A stretch of DNA of 64,000 nucleotides, from assembly GCA_009193035.1 (NCBI GenBank), contig SWDT01000054.1:155937-219936 (forward strand). Reading direction: 5' to 3'. A program made the position numbers and the translations under genes. Shown here in pieces: positions 11,447 to 26,307 of this stretch; the stretch's first letter is position 1, and each line of letters begins with the position of its first letter. The notes beneath the pieces are model-generated. The model was given only the letters and a program-made list of their open reading frames with translations. It did no database searches and was not told where the DNA came from. The stretch is from Halicephalobus mephisto. Its lineage: Eukaryota > Nematoda > Chromadorea > Rhabditida > Panagrolaimidae.

Positions 11447-14400
11447 ATGGCTCCGTGTAGACGAGAGCTATTCGGGTTCAAGACGACTGATACCTTTGGC
11501 AAAGCTTTAGCCAAGGTGCGGTTTAAAACGCAAAAGAAAGGAAGGAGGATCGGTCTGCAGCTAGCTCTTCTGCCTATTGAAGCCAACATCAGTCGGGGAT
11601 TTAGGTAATTTTTGCAGCAATTTAAATCATTGTTATTAATAATTTCAGAGATGGGGCTTCAAGTCCGAGGGATCTCGATAATCCATTTAAATCTGCTCAA
11701 TCGACGAATAATCGAACTCGTGTTCCGGTCTCAGAACCGCTAGATATTATTATTGTGGATTCAAATGAAGCTCAATCTTCTGTCCAGAGCGATCCAGACA
11801 AGGATGCTCATGTTGGTTCACAGTTTTGAACTCTTTATAATTAATTTTTCCAGGAATGGCTGAAGAGACGTCGGCTAGAGTATTTGTTCACCGCTAGCCG
11901 GCCTATTGATGAACTTCATATCTGTCACTCTCTTTGTGAATCCAATATTTACAAAGATGAAGGAATAGCTGCGATACTGAGGAGTATGTCGAGGAGCAGA
12001 AATCATAAGTCTTCTGGTGGCAGAAGAATTACAAGGAACCGGAAAGCACTTCCCATCGATTACGACATTGATTGCTACAATATGGCTGCAACGGAAGCTC
12101 CAGGAGTTCAACCTGTTTCGGTCGACGATGTATTGGAAGCTATGAGGAAGAGATTCGACGACATGGCAGGGAATCCTATGGGAGTAAGTTTGCTTTGTTT
12201 CTAAATCGGTACTCAAATGTCACTTCAGAAGAAGTTGAAACATATATGTGTTCAAGCCATTGAATCGTACGGTATCTATCTTCATGCGGTTTCAAAAGCT
12301 GCCTATTATTTCCTCGTTGGTCATGACTATCCGTTTCCTCGCAATGGATGTGCTTTGTTTGATACTCAGGAATTCCCAGCCAGGATTCCTGCCATTGCCT
12401 ATATTGCTCAATGTTTTTATGAGAGGAGTTCTCATCCATGTTTGGTAGTAACCTCCTCCAAGAAACGCATTTCATGGATCAGGAAATGCCGGCAAATGTG
12501 TAAGGACATTAAGATATCTTGTGGACCTCTGAAAGACGATCAATCATTAGAGGAGGAGATGAATTCAGTTCCGGAAGATTTCACTTTATTTGTTTTGACT
12601 TATGAGCAGTTTATCAAACAAATAGATATTGTGACAAAAAGAACATGGCGAAGTTTATTTGTTGAAGCGGATCTCAGCTGTCTTCTTTCGACCCTTGCTC
12701 CAGTATTACCTCAGATTTCTGAAGAAATCCGATCTCAAAGTCGTTATTTATTAATTCAAAATTGTATGTTACCTCGAAATTTCGATGGTCTTGAAAAACA
12801 TGGTCTCGAACTTTTGCCATTCTTTTTTGTTGATCAACTACAACAAGTGGATTTTCAAGAAGGTATCAAAATGCTTATTCGAAAACTATCAACACCCACA
12901 CCTGAGAGCTCCCAAACCAGCTCTAGGCAAAACTTCTTTCCATCTTGTGTTTCCAGATTTCATCCTCTTTTAAAGGTCCTATATTTGAATACTTTTCATC
13001 CTAACATGGTTAGTCGGAATATAGTAAAGATCCATGAAGTTGATCTCCCGTCTAATATGCCCAAAGATGTATATATTTCTGGTAAGTTTTGGTTATTCAT
13101 TAGGTGGATTGAATTTGTAAATTTTAGAACTTTTACGACCTGTAATTCCTGAACTAAAGGCAAGAAATGATGGTGTCAGGACAACATGTATCATGACACT
13201 CTGCTTAGAAGATCGTCGTCTTGCAGAAACTGTCATGGTAAATAATGGCTTGAGAGGAGTACAATTGCCGGAGAACCAGAGGATACCTGTTTTTCCATTG
13301 ATGGATACATGGCATAAAGTGGTGTATGTTCTTGGAAGATATGATGACCCACGAATTACTGATGAAGCTGTTGAGATGTTTAAAAATTCAGAAGCTTTAC
13401 GGAGATATGGTGATCGAGAAATCATATTCCTTTGTCCAAGTGAACAAAATGCCTCATTAGAAGAAGCGCAGATTAGATTTGAGGATGATGGAAGAACACC
13501 AAACTTGGCTAGCATTGATTTTGTTACTGAGATGTTTCCCAAAATTCTGATGGGTGGGAAATTCCAAAGCAAATCGTTACTAAGTCAATTGGATACTACT
13601 ACTCAAGTTCCAATTGTAACTCAAAAGGTTTTTGAAGCTATTATGAATGAAGCTATGGATTTCTCACTCCCAGCGACGAGGAGACCAAAGGTTCGTCGTA
13701 CTAATGTTCGGCATGAAGAAATTCGAGAATATCTCGAACAAGTGGAGGAGAAACAACCGGAATTGGCCACTCCTCGTGATCGTCCTAGACCTCCACCTAA
13801 GAGAAAACCACCTCCTACCAAAGTACCACCTGCTCCTTCAGCTTCTAATCCACCTCAGACTGTCAGAAGGATTCCTGAACGACTTGATCGTCTTCGTCGT
13901 TTACTTCCAACGATGGTCAATGCAGTTTCTAATTTGACTCCGTTTGGTCCTCCTGTTGATCGTTATCTCTTCCGGAAATATATGCTTGACCAAGTTCCTC
14001 TGGATGTACTACCGATGGATTGTTATTTGACTGCTAAAACTGTTGTCAGATTTATTGCTTTTGGAAGTTACTACAGACATTCATTGTACAATGGACAAAT
14101 TAGAAAAACTTTGGCTCATTTCTTCAATTGGGAATGTGCTACTGCTTTTTATGGAATTGTTAATAGGAAATTCCCACATCAAAAGTATGTATTTTTGCTT
14201 ACTTTAAGAATTTAATTAATTATATTTCAGAAGTCGGATTAGGATATATAAACAATTCCTCGCAAAATTCTTCAAGAAAAATATGATACACAGGTTTCTC
14301 AAAAAAGATGGATTTCCACTTACTCGTGCTCCAATGGAACGAGAAATGCTCACGTTTATGCTCAATAATGGAATTGTATTTGACTTTAGAGCTTCTTTGA

Positions 14401-17400
14401 TGAAAACTCTTGTGGATCCTGAAGGAAAAATTGATGAAACATCACTGAAATCGGAGAAAGAGGATATTGAGGATTATGTGAAAGAGTACTTTGTGAAAAA
14501 AGAAGAAATACCTCCACAACCTAATTATATTGGTGATATTCTGAATATGCTTATTGAGAGAGAAGATCAGAATTATTGGTGTTCATTGGCTATCCGGAAA
14601 CTTCGTAATTCTAACAAAACATTGATTGCAAAGAATGATTTTCATGATTTTTTTGCTGAAGGACTTTATTCATTTTTGGATTTTGAAATCCAGCGATCAG
14701 AATCCGTGATGAATGAGAAAAAGAATTTGTTTGTTAATAGTTGTGGGAAATCGAGGAGATCTACGACGTGTACTGTCCGTGGAACAGCTAAAACTGCTTC
14801 TAATGTATATCTTCGGAAGATGAAGCCAGTTCCTCCGAAACCTGCTGCAATGGATGAAGATGCCCTGAGTTCTGGAGCTGGTCCATCAAGCAATGAAACT
14901 GCTAGAGATACTTCTACTTTGGAAAGACCATTGGAAGATAGTCAGATGGATATTGATACTCCTCTAGAAGACAGTCAGATGCCTCACACGCCTCTGATTG
15001 AACGTCCTCAAGTTGATGAAGATGATGAAGTGCCATTAAGCAATATTCCTCACATTGGACCTTCATGTCTGAGGTATCCATCTTATAGATCTGATATACC
15101 ATTCGATAGTTTCCCTGGACGACGATTGGCTGCAAGAGTTTATGGTGATTCTGTTAATCTTGCATTTGGAGATGAATTGTTGAACTCTTTCGATGTGAAT
15201 GTTCTATCGTCAGATTCTGATGATGAAGATGAAAATGTTGTTGTGCGGAAACGTAACCTCGATGAGGATAGTGGGGATCAAATACCTGCAAAAATGAGTA
15301 AAGTGAGTTTTTTATTTCCACGATATTTGATTATGACTTCTACGATTTCAGCCTGATGATGTTGATAGCGAAAATACAATTCATTTAGAAGATGATCTTA
15401 TGGAATTAGATGAAGAAATAAAACCGGAATATTTGAAATCGGAATTTGCTCCTACATTCAGGAAGAGTTTGCGAATGAGTTTTGTTGTTGCTGGAGATTT
15501 GCAACACAGGATTTCTGAATTTCCACGCCCAAAAGATTTGAACAAAGATCATCGTTATAATACTGGGTTGGTGCTAAATTCGGATCCAAGAAGGGTCTAT
15601 GACAAGACAGATTTTACTCAGCCACTTTCTCTATTTTCTAATTTTACTTTATTAGCTGAGGATTCTACGATCCCGAATAATGATGAAGTGATAGAAGATG
15701 TGCTGAATTACTACTCATCTATGCAACAAAATCGAAAACTTTATAATAATCATGATCAACTTGCGTCTGATCTGGATCCTGTGAACATTGATTGGGACTT
15801 GAGGAAGTACTTTGAACTTGCAGTTACTTCTCGAATGCCTGATAATCTATCGTTCTCATTTGACAATTCTTGTTTGAATATGCCTATATATGGACGAACT
15901 TTACCTAAGGATGCAAAGATTGAAATTCTACCACATGGTGTTGATAATTCGTCTGGGAAAGCTTATCTGTCGCCATTTCATTCTGCTCCTCATATGGCTC
16001 CTATTTCTAGTGTTATGCCACCAGGTATCTCCTCTCCTTTTAAGCCAATACCTTCAACATCTGTTTTGCATGCACCTCCATCTAATCCTGTGTTGGATTC
16101 ATCAGAATTACATCATTTACTGTTACGAAAACTTGGTTATGAACAAGATTTACCTGAAGATGATCATACTATTAAAGTGGAAAGGCAAAAAACTCCACTT
16201 CTTAAAGGAAATGATGGTCCCGTCAGAAATATTCTTGAAGAAGAGAATGGATCACAAGGTGAAACAAATGGTTCTGGAATAATGCCTAATGAGCCAGTAA
16301 CGTCTCGACAACCTGAATCAGTAAAAACAGAAGGAGCTTTGGGTACTCCATTGAAATCTGAGACTTCTGATTCGGAAGCTACAACTAACATCTCACTTCC
16401 TTACCGATCTCAAATTGGCCTTCAGGAAAGAATCATTGAGTCTCCGCAGAAATCGGAATCTACTAATGAAAAGTTCAAGCCGAAGGGTGATGTTATGTAT
16501 TCCCCACAACCAGGAACGATATTTGAACTGATAGAGAATATTGCTGATAAATATCCAGATTGGGTGGAATTATTAACAAATAAGGATGAGGCTTCATTTC
16601 CTCCTACTTTATTACTTGATGTTGTCTGTAGAATTTTCAAGGATGAACTTCAAGTAAAGGACTCATCGGATGTGGAGCTGGTGAAACAACATTTGTTTCC
16701 TATTGATTCTGAAGTTTGGAAGCCTTTTGTGATTACTGTATTTGCAGATCGAGCGAAGATAACTACAAGTTCGAAGGAAAGGTTTTTGGAAAAAAATCAT
16801 CTCCTACTACTTCAACGATCATTCAGTAGGAATGAATTGATTACAATATTAAAGCAATGTGAAATTAAATATGGACTTAATGTCTCTGGGATGTTGCAGA
16901 ATCCGAAAAGAATGACCCAGTATGATATCCGGATAGCAGCGTCACAGTTGAAGAATTTTGCTCCGAGAGCAAAGTTAAGAGAACTTAATGATGATATTGA
17001 TTATTCGATTAGACGGAGGAGAACCCAATTACAGAGGTCTCAATCACTAGAACCTCCTAAATATTTAAAATCCTATATTCGTAGGAGAAGTGCATCGTTC
17101 AGTTATTCAAAGGAAACAGGAATTCGTGTTTTTGACCCTAGAATGGAATTACCTTCAAAACAAAAACAACGATATGTTTTCAAAACACCGAAACCTTCGG
17201 TATTTAGACCGACGATTAAGAAACCAGAAAGTTATGTAATCAATTTCTCCAAAATGCTCGGGAATGATGGTGAGAAAACAGGAGCAAGTTCCTATCACTG
17301 TAGACGGTTCAGAAGAAGGATATATGTTGCTGCGGGGAATGTACGATGGCGTTACTCGTCATATATCGACGACCGTTGGAAGAACTTCCGCATTCGATAT

Positions 17401-17472
17401 AAATCGTCGTTTTCACTTGGTTTCAATAATTATTGCCAGATGAACGGCATTAGTAATCAAACTACGAGATGA
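11447..17472 (+). CDS. Large protein with degenerate SNF2-ATPase-like region
   Basis: Seven exons: 11447-11604, 11649-11811, 11854-12183, 12229-13081, 13128-14184, 14231-15302, 15352-17472 (TGA); 1917 residues, all joints in phase (the second donor is GTTGGT). Exon 4 follows the layout of a SNF2 N-terminal lobe: NGCALFDTQEFPARIPAIAY where the family has the GILADEMGLGKT Walker A block, CLVVTSSKKRISWIRKC for the LIVVP..W block, LFVLTYEQFIKQ for the TTYE block, then SLFVEADLSCLLSTLAPVL where DEGH is expected. The catalytic Lys and the DExH box are missing, so ATP hydrolysis is unlikely if the homology is real. Later parts are basic/Pro-rich (PRPPPKRKPPPTKVPPAPS near 13790) and acidic/Ser-rich, suggesting a nuclear scaffold. 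Relation to EP400/SWR1-type remodellers is a guess. I do not recognise an ortholog. Confidence 0.8.
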
Positions 17473-17713
17473 CGGGATTCTCATGAATTGATTGAGATAC
17501 TAATTTGGTATTTTAGCTTTAATTGTAAACCGATAAAGAGAATTGAAAAAACAATTGTTTAAAATTAGTGAGTGTTCTTTGTGTTTTGGCGTTGTGTGTT
17601 GGTAGCACTTTCGAGAAATGCACGTTTGAGATTTTAACGAAGATCATTTTTTCGACTTGTTTACAGCAGTAATTTATTTTTCAGTCGTATTTTGCGATTT
17701 TTTAATTGGGAAG
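17473..17713. other. Short intercistronic spacer (possible operon joint)
   Basis: Only 241 bp separate the stop codon at 17472 and the mutase ATG. It contains no strong AATAAA (GATAAAG at 17532 is the nearest) and has an acceptor TTTATTTTTCAG ending at 17683, a plausible trans-splice site. Spacing is compatible with a nematode operon. Confidence 0.45.
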
Positions 17714-20118
<2,405 letters not shown>

Positions 20119-20254
20119 ATTGCATTTTTACTAGGAACTGCATTTATATCTGATGATGAATTTGGTTATTTGTCGGATAATGCAAGGATTATTAGATGTA
20201 CTTATAAACACAGGTTAATGAATAGGTCAAATAAAGTTTATATTTAATTATAAT

Positions 20255-23200
20255 TTAAATAGAATGGTTAACAACAGCTTCGAATTGCCTTAATTCAGTT
20301 AAATCTTTCATAGCAACATGACCGTTCCTGTCTGAGATCCAACGACCGTTCATACCGGGAATTCTTGCAGTTGGTTTTCCCCATGTCATACCTTTGAAAA
20401 GTAAAATTTCATCAGCTAAAAAATATTTTATTATTTTTAATATAAAAAATAAAAATTACCATCAGACCACATTGCATAAATATGTTGTGCTTCACGAACA
20501 GGATTTTTATTTAATTGTTCTAAGAAAACAGAATAATTATTTTGAGTACATTTTGATGAAGTATATCCACAAAGTAGCTAAAAAAATTTAATATTATTTT
20601 AAAGAATTTTTAAATTTTGTATTATTTTTAAAAAATTTAGCTTTTATACTTTTTTTTGAAAATTTTAAGTTTTATATTATTTTAGAAAATTTTTAATTCA
20701 TTATTTTTTTTAGAAAAATTTAAGCTTAATATTTTTTAGAAAAAATTAATATTATTTTAGAGAAAATTAAATTTAGTGTTTTTTTTTAAATTAATATTAT
20801 TTTAGAAAAATTTTAATTTAGTGTTTTTTTAGAAAAATTTAAATTTAGTGTTTTTTTTAAAATTAATATTATTTTAGAAAAATTTAAATTTAGTGTTTTT
20901 TAGAAAAAGAATTAAATTTTATATTATTTCAGAAAAATTTAAATTTAGTGTTTTTTTAGAAAAATTTAAATTTTATACTTTTTTAGGAAAAATTAATATT
21001 ATTTTTGAAAAATTTAAATTATGTGTTTTTTAAATTTTGAAATACCTGATCTTCACAAGTGTATCCAGGATAAAGTCCATCAAGAGCGTTGCACCAAGCA
21101 GGGACGGTTTGAGCAAGTTGACAAGTACATAATCCGTAATTAGGTCCAGAAATTCCGAGGAAAGTGTCGATTTTATCTCCAATAGAAGCTCCGATTGAAC
21201 AGTTTCCGTCTGTAGCTATCAGATTTCCACCTTTTATGGCTTTTCTGGCTAATGGAACTCCGACAGAATGAGCGATTATATCGACTTTTGGAGCTCCGGT
21301 GTAGTCGATGACTGCTTGGACGAATCTCCTGATCGACAAAACGAAAGAACATGTGTGAATCGTGTTGTAGCTGTCGAGGACGTTTCCGCTTCCCCAAGTA
21401 TCTCCCCAAGTGGTTGCATACAATTCAGCGTTGGTGTAATTCTGTTCTAAGAAGTACTGGATAGATCTGGACCAGCCAGTCGCCGTGGGGGACTGGACAT
21501 GGAGAGCAGCATCTCCAGTACCGTGGACGAAAATAACCGGTTCGTTGTGGATCTAAAGATTTGCAATTGTTAATAATTATATAATTTTGATTAAAAATAT
21601 TTAGAAATTTTTAATTTTCGCACATAGTACACAAAAATAAAAAAAATAAAGTTACAATCAAAATTTTCTTTTTTTATTTTTTTTATTTTAAAAAATCTAA
21701 AAACTCATATTAAAATAAATCTATAAAAGTATATTTTTTAAAGTTAAAAATTAATTAAAATTTTCTGTAATTTTTGAATTCCTGCGCAGAGTACACGAAA
21801 ATAGAAAAAAAATAAAACTGGCAATTTACAGTCCAAATCGATTCGCTTTTCTTCATTTTTTTATTTTAAAATTCCGTAAAAAACTCAAAAACTTATATTA
21901 AAGTAATTTCATAAAAGTATATATTTTTAATTTTGTAATTTATCAAAAGTAATATATACTGTAATTTTTGAATCAATATCCTAAATGATGAAATAAATCT
22001 ATAAATTAAAAAACTGTAAATTTTGAATTAATATCTTAAATGATGAAATAAATTACATAAATAAATAAAAACTATAATTTTTGAATTCCCATCTTAAATG
22101 ATGAAATAAATTATATAAATTTCAAAAAAAAGTAAATTTAATAATTCACTGTCGAAATTGATCAATTTTTTTATTACTATTTTAAAACTTCCTAAAAATC
22201 CCAAAAATTAGTATCAAAGTAATTTCATAAAAATGTTTTTAATTTTAAAATTAATACAATTTTTTGTAATTTTTGAATTCCCGCCTTGAATTACGAAATG
22301 AATTATATAAGTAAAAAAACGGTAAATCTGGCAATTCACTACCGAAATTTTCTCCGTCTTTGCTCGTCTTTCTTTTACAATAATTTAATTTTTCTAAAAA
22401 ATTCTGTAAATTCATCTTTGGGCAGTCTCGTAAAAATTTTGTTTTTTTTACAACTTGAATTCTCTAAGAAAGCGAGTTTTGTGAAAAAGGAAAAAACGGT
22501 AAATCTGGCAATTCATTACTGAAATCGATTCATTTTTTATTTTTTTATTTTCTTTCATTTTTCATTTTTTACGATTATTCTAGAAGTTTCTAGATTCATG
22601 TTAGTGAAATTTCGTAACAACTCCAATTTTTAATTTTTATAATAGTTTAAATTTTCACATAAGCAAGCTTAGCGAGAATTCAGAAAATGGTAATCCCGGC
22701 AATTCGTTACTGAAATGGCCTTTTTCTATTCTACGATTATTCTTTAAGTTAAAAAAAAATAAAAATTCTTGTTAAAATGCTTTTATTTTTTAGAACAATA
22801 TTATTTAAAAATAATTTTTTATTTAAAATAAATCTTTATTTAAAATTAAATTTCTTTAAAAATAAATTTTTTATTTAGAAATTAATTTTTATTTAAAATT
22901 AATTTTTGTTTAAAATTAAATTTTGTAAATTTGAAAATAAATTTTTATTTAGAAATTATTTTTTGTTTAAAATTAAATTTTTATTTAGAAATTAATTTTT
23001 ATTTAAAATAAATTTTTTATTTAGAAATTAATTTTTGTTTAAAATAAATTTTTTAAATTTAAAAATAAATTTTTTTAATTTAAAAATAAATTTTTTAAAT
23101 TTGAAAATAATAATTACCTTTTCGTTGGGTTTGACTCTTCCGCCGAAGCTCCCGTTTGGACCGATGTCAGATCGGTCGAAAGCGTCTCCTTCGTATCCGT

Positions 23201-23306
23201 TGCTAATCAGCCAGTTTTGGAAGTCTTCTGTAAGCGGGCCTTGGGGTGTCTTCTGCCCTAGTACGGTAGCCTTCCAGAAGCAAAATACAAATATTATTAT
23301 CCGCAT
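20255..23306 (-). CDS. Secreted class 2 lipase (lips family)
   Basis: Probable secreted triglyceride lipase of the nematode lips family. Minus-strand exons 23118-23306, 21046-21552, 20460-20577, 20255-20415; 324 residues, all joints in phase. Signal peptide MRIIIFVFCFWKATVLG. The alpha/beta hydrolase core has the oxyanion block EPVIFVHGTGDAA, ATTWGDTWGSG, and the nucleophile elbow IIAHSVGVPLAR (Ala-His-Ser-Val-Gly, Ser about residue 159). Late in the protein MWSDADE and DRNGHVAMKD supply candidate catalytic Asp and His. Two introns are long (20578-21045 and 21553-23117) and packed with AT-rich repeats, unlike the usual 45-bp introns here. Stops of this gene and of the mutase are 136 bp apart. 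Confidence 0.9.
20582..21040. repeat. AT-rich tandem-like repeat in lipase intron
   Basis: A 35-50 bp unit resembling TTAGTGTTTTTTAGAAAAATTTAAA recurs about eight to ten times with variable spacing. No coding potential. Confidence 0.7.
21600..23110. repeat. Degenerate tandem array of ~180-200 bp units in lipase intron
   Basis: Blocks beginning GGTAAATCTGGCAATTCACT..GAAATTGATTC or close variants recur near 21815, 22130, 22320, 22500 and 22690; the first two are more diverged. Between them a TTTTATTTTAAAA..CTCAAAAACTTATATTAAAGTAATTTCATAAAAG-type stretch also repeats. The last part (22750-23110) decays into AT-only repeats of TTTTTATTTAGAAATTAA type. Confidence 0.65.
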
Positions 23307-23690
23307 CTGCTAGTTTTAAAACGAGAAAATTTAAAAACGAAGTGGACACGACTGAGGGTGATCGACTCTTTGCCCGCGGCGGGTTCCAGGAGCCTGACCC
23401 GGAACATTCTTAATATCTTTCTGTCGAAAACTGGATTCTTGAAGCCCTTGAAGCGCATCTTTGTCAAGCCCATCTTCTCTCGCAAAAAGGATAAAACTGA
23501 TTTGTTCATTGATTTGGAATTTTAGAGTTATTGCAACAAATGACTATCCCAGTTCTTTAATCGCGTTTCTTCTGACTTTATCCCCTTTAGCAATGACCCT
23601 GCTGAACATGTATTGAAACGAGAAAAACCGGCTTCTGTTGACTTCTCGGCACCTTTATCTGGAAATCATCCTCTTATAAAAATTTCAAAT
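23307..23690. other. Upstream region of the lipase gene with a GC-richer ORF island
   Basis: Between 23330 and 23520 the base composition becomes coding-like. The minus strand has an ATG-started 70-codon ORF (23297-23509; MNKSVLSFLREKMGLTKMRF at its start) and the plus strand is also open over the same stretch (RVIDSLPAAGSRSLTRNI). The minus ORF overlaps the lipase start codon in another frame. Neither has a recognised domain, so this may be a promoter/5' UTR of the lipase or an unrecognised small exon. Confidence 0.3.
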
Positions 23691-23699
23691 TGCTGTTAT

Positions 23700-24330
23700 T
23701 ATGAAATTGTCTTGACACGAATTTCCAAGATTTTTAAAAAATTCGAAATTTCAGATAATTTCAAATTTGTATTAAATTCTAAAAACTTATATTTTAAAAA
23801 AAAATTCCAAAATTCAAAATTTCAGATAACTTCAAATTTATATTTTTTTTAAATCCCAAAATTCGAAATTTCAGATAATTTCAAATTTATATTAAATTCT
23901 AAAAACTTATATTTTTTTAAAAAATCCCAAAATTCGAAATTTCAGATAACTTCAAATTTGTATTAGATTCTGAAAACATTTTTTTTAATTCCAAAATTCT
24001 AAAAAGTTCGAAAATTTTTGTTGGGATATTGTAATTTTTTGAAGTTCTCTGAAATTCTGAAAACTTCAAAAACTTTCCACTGAATTTTGGAAATTTATAT
24101 TTTTTTTAAATTCCAAAATTCTAAAAAATTCGAAAATTTCTATTGGGATATTATAATTTTTTGAAGTTCTCTGAAATTCTAAAAAATTTAAAAACCTTCC
24201 ACTGGATTCTGGAAACTTCTATGAAGTTTTAAAACTTCCAAAATCCGGCCTAGGATACTATAAAGCTCCGTAAGATTCTAAAAACCTTCAGAATCTCCCA
24301 CTGGAATCTGGAAAATCCTAGAATTCCATT
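23700..24330. repeat. Tandem repeats of AGAATTCTAGAA-type
   Basis: About four units of some 62 bp (AAATTCGAAATTTCAGATAA followed by TTCAAATTTRTATTARATTC) at 23745-23985, then two copies of a unit of about 125 bp containing TTGGGATATTRTAATTTTTT and GAAGTTCTCTGAAATTCT (about 23985-24235). The tail to 24330 is a decayed GAA/TTC-rich sequence of the kind seen elsewhere in the window. Confidence 0.75.
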
Positions 24331-24399
24331 TTTTTGAATTTACTATTACGGTCGTTTTTAAAGATTTTAATTAGGATATAAATTGCCTGAAAATTACAA

Positions 24400-25090
24400 T
24401 TCTTGTTTTTTATATTTGCCCAAAGATGAAAAGCGGTCTAATTAACTCGATTTCTGGTCGATGTAAATTGTTAAGAAGACAACTTTCCCTAGTTCTTTTT
24501 TTCGTTCCGTTATTCCTAAGCCAAAAAACGCAAAGACAACCATAGTGACAACAGGCAAGAGGGGCAGCGTCCTTCCGCACGCAGTTCATGTGATGTCGGG
24601 CCGTTGGAAGGGGAACTCTGTTGGTGAAAAAGGACGCAACAAATGATAGACCATAGTTGTTTCTTTAAACGCAGTGCGATCCCATGTTCTTGTTCCCCCT
24701 TAGCAGCTGGTGCAGTGGTAGGGACAAGCACATCGGAGATAGCAGGAGAGAAAATAACGTGTCTCATATTGGAAAGCCGGGCCGTAGTCAAGTGTAATTC
24801 AAATAGCGCGCGTAATCTACCGTAAAAGCCACTCGCCCTGGTTGATGTCACTTTCCGTTGTCATGGAATGCCATAAACGCTAGCACACATTGAGCCGTTG
24901 CTCGAGTTAACGTTGAATTATTGGCGTGTTCACCAATCAATAAAAGTGTGAATAATCGTGTATTTTATATTTATATTCTTTATTTACTGAAATTACCGTG
25001 ATAACAAGTCATATTCACTTTTGCAATTAGAGTGATTAAAACGTTGATATATATAGTTTAGGTCTTGTACCGTTATATCTGGATGTTGCC
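24400..25090 (+). promoter_or_regulatory. Probable promoter and 5' UTR of the CREB gene
   Basis: A unique, GC-richer block (24500-24900) between repeat-rich DNA and the CREB start. Its ORF (24516-24851, minus) has no domain. It contains GTTGATGTCAC (24841) and GCGCGCG (24806), and a short T-rich stretch before 25060. Assignment as promoter rests on position only. Confidence 0.4.
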
Positions 25091-26307
25091 ATGTCGCTGC
25101 AATCCTCGGGCCACCCGGCTGGTTTGAAGCACGGCGATATTCGTGATGGAGTCAATGTAAGTTTCGCCCTTGCTAAGTAGTATTTATGATAGTGTGTCAA
25201 ATCAATTCCATACATTATTTTTGATCGGATTATTCCGAATGAACATGGAAATTTCGATATATGAGAAGGTTAAACGACGGGAACATTATTGAGCGAGAGG
25301 GTTTATCGATTACCAATTTTCAGCGACCTCTGCTACTTGAACCCGAGTTTTTGACGGAAGATGAGGCTCGTCGACGACGGGAGCAACTGAATCGCAGGCC
25401 ATCTTACCGGTAAGCTGTTACTTATCATACCGTAACTCACTTGATCCTATTACAGCATGATTTTAAAAGATTTGGAAACAGTTGGAGATAAAACTTTGAA
25501 AAAGGAAATTGATGAACAGCAACCACCAATGGATAGAGTTGCGATGTCTTCCCCTGTGGCAATCAGTAAGTAAAAACGAAATGATTCGCCATATAAATCG
25601 TTTTTAAGATAATCTCGCTGCAAATTCCATATATGCCCCGCCAGTGACAAACGGGACTCTACACCCACGTGGGAGTCCCGGAAACGAAATTGATACTACC
25701 TCTGTTGGTAATAATGTATTTTCTCCTCGAAATCTGACCGATTTACCATCAGTAGCCCCGGGATCTGATAATCAAGTCCCCGTATCAGCTACACGCCCCC
25801 CACAACCGAACAATAATGTATTAGTCCATGTCAACCCAAATGATCTTCTGAATATTAAGCCAGTTTCTGACGCCGTTGCCAGAGTCACAACTGCGGCTGC
25901 CAGTTTCATCAACAATGGTAATTTCATGGATAACGGGACCATCTTATCTGATATTTCAGAGTGGCCCTCCAGTCTTCTAAACGTGTATAATTCTAACACT
26001 AGTCCTATGGGTAGTGTTTCTTCGTTGTCTGGAGGTCGAGGTCCTGGAATTCCCGAAACTGACGAAAGCAATAGGAAACGACAAGTCAGGCTTCTTAAGA
26101 ATCGGTTTGTCTCTGGGATTACTGGGATTTATTAATTTATTTATTTACAGAGAAGCTGCTAAAGAATGTCGTCGGAAGAAAAAAGAGTATGTTAAATGTC
26201 TGGAAAATCGAGTTGCTGTATTAGAAAATCAAAACAAAGCTTTGATAGAGGAGCTCAAAACCCTCAAGGAACTTTATTGTCGTAAAGAAAAAGCAGAAAT
26301 GTCGTGA
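25091..26307 (+). CDS. crh-1: CREB-type bZIP transcription factor
   Basis: cAMP/calcium-responsive activator. Exons 25091-25156, 25324-25409, 25456-25565, 25645-26104, 26151-26307; 292 residues, all in phase. The kinase-inducible domain is split by an intron: REQLNRRPSY ends exon 2 and RMILKDLE begins exon 3, giving the PKA/CaMK site RRPSYR (Ser about 49). A Ser/Asn/Pro-rich activation segment follows. The C-terminus has the CREB basic region (RKRQVRLLKNREAAKECRRK) and a leucine zipper (ENRVAVLENQNKALIEELKT), with the KKKEYVKCLENRV junction typical of CREB/ATF1. The intron within the basic region lies after LKNR as in animal CREB genes. Alternative upstream first exons are possible but not visible. 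Confidence 0.95.

Noticed and set aside
24516..24851. 111-codon minus ORF upstream of CREB
   Set aside because: Cys/Ser/Leu mixture without domains or splice joints; more likely promoter or 5' UTR sequence.
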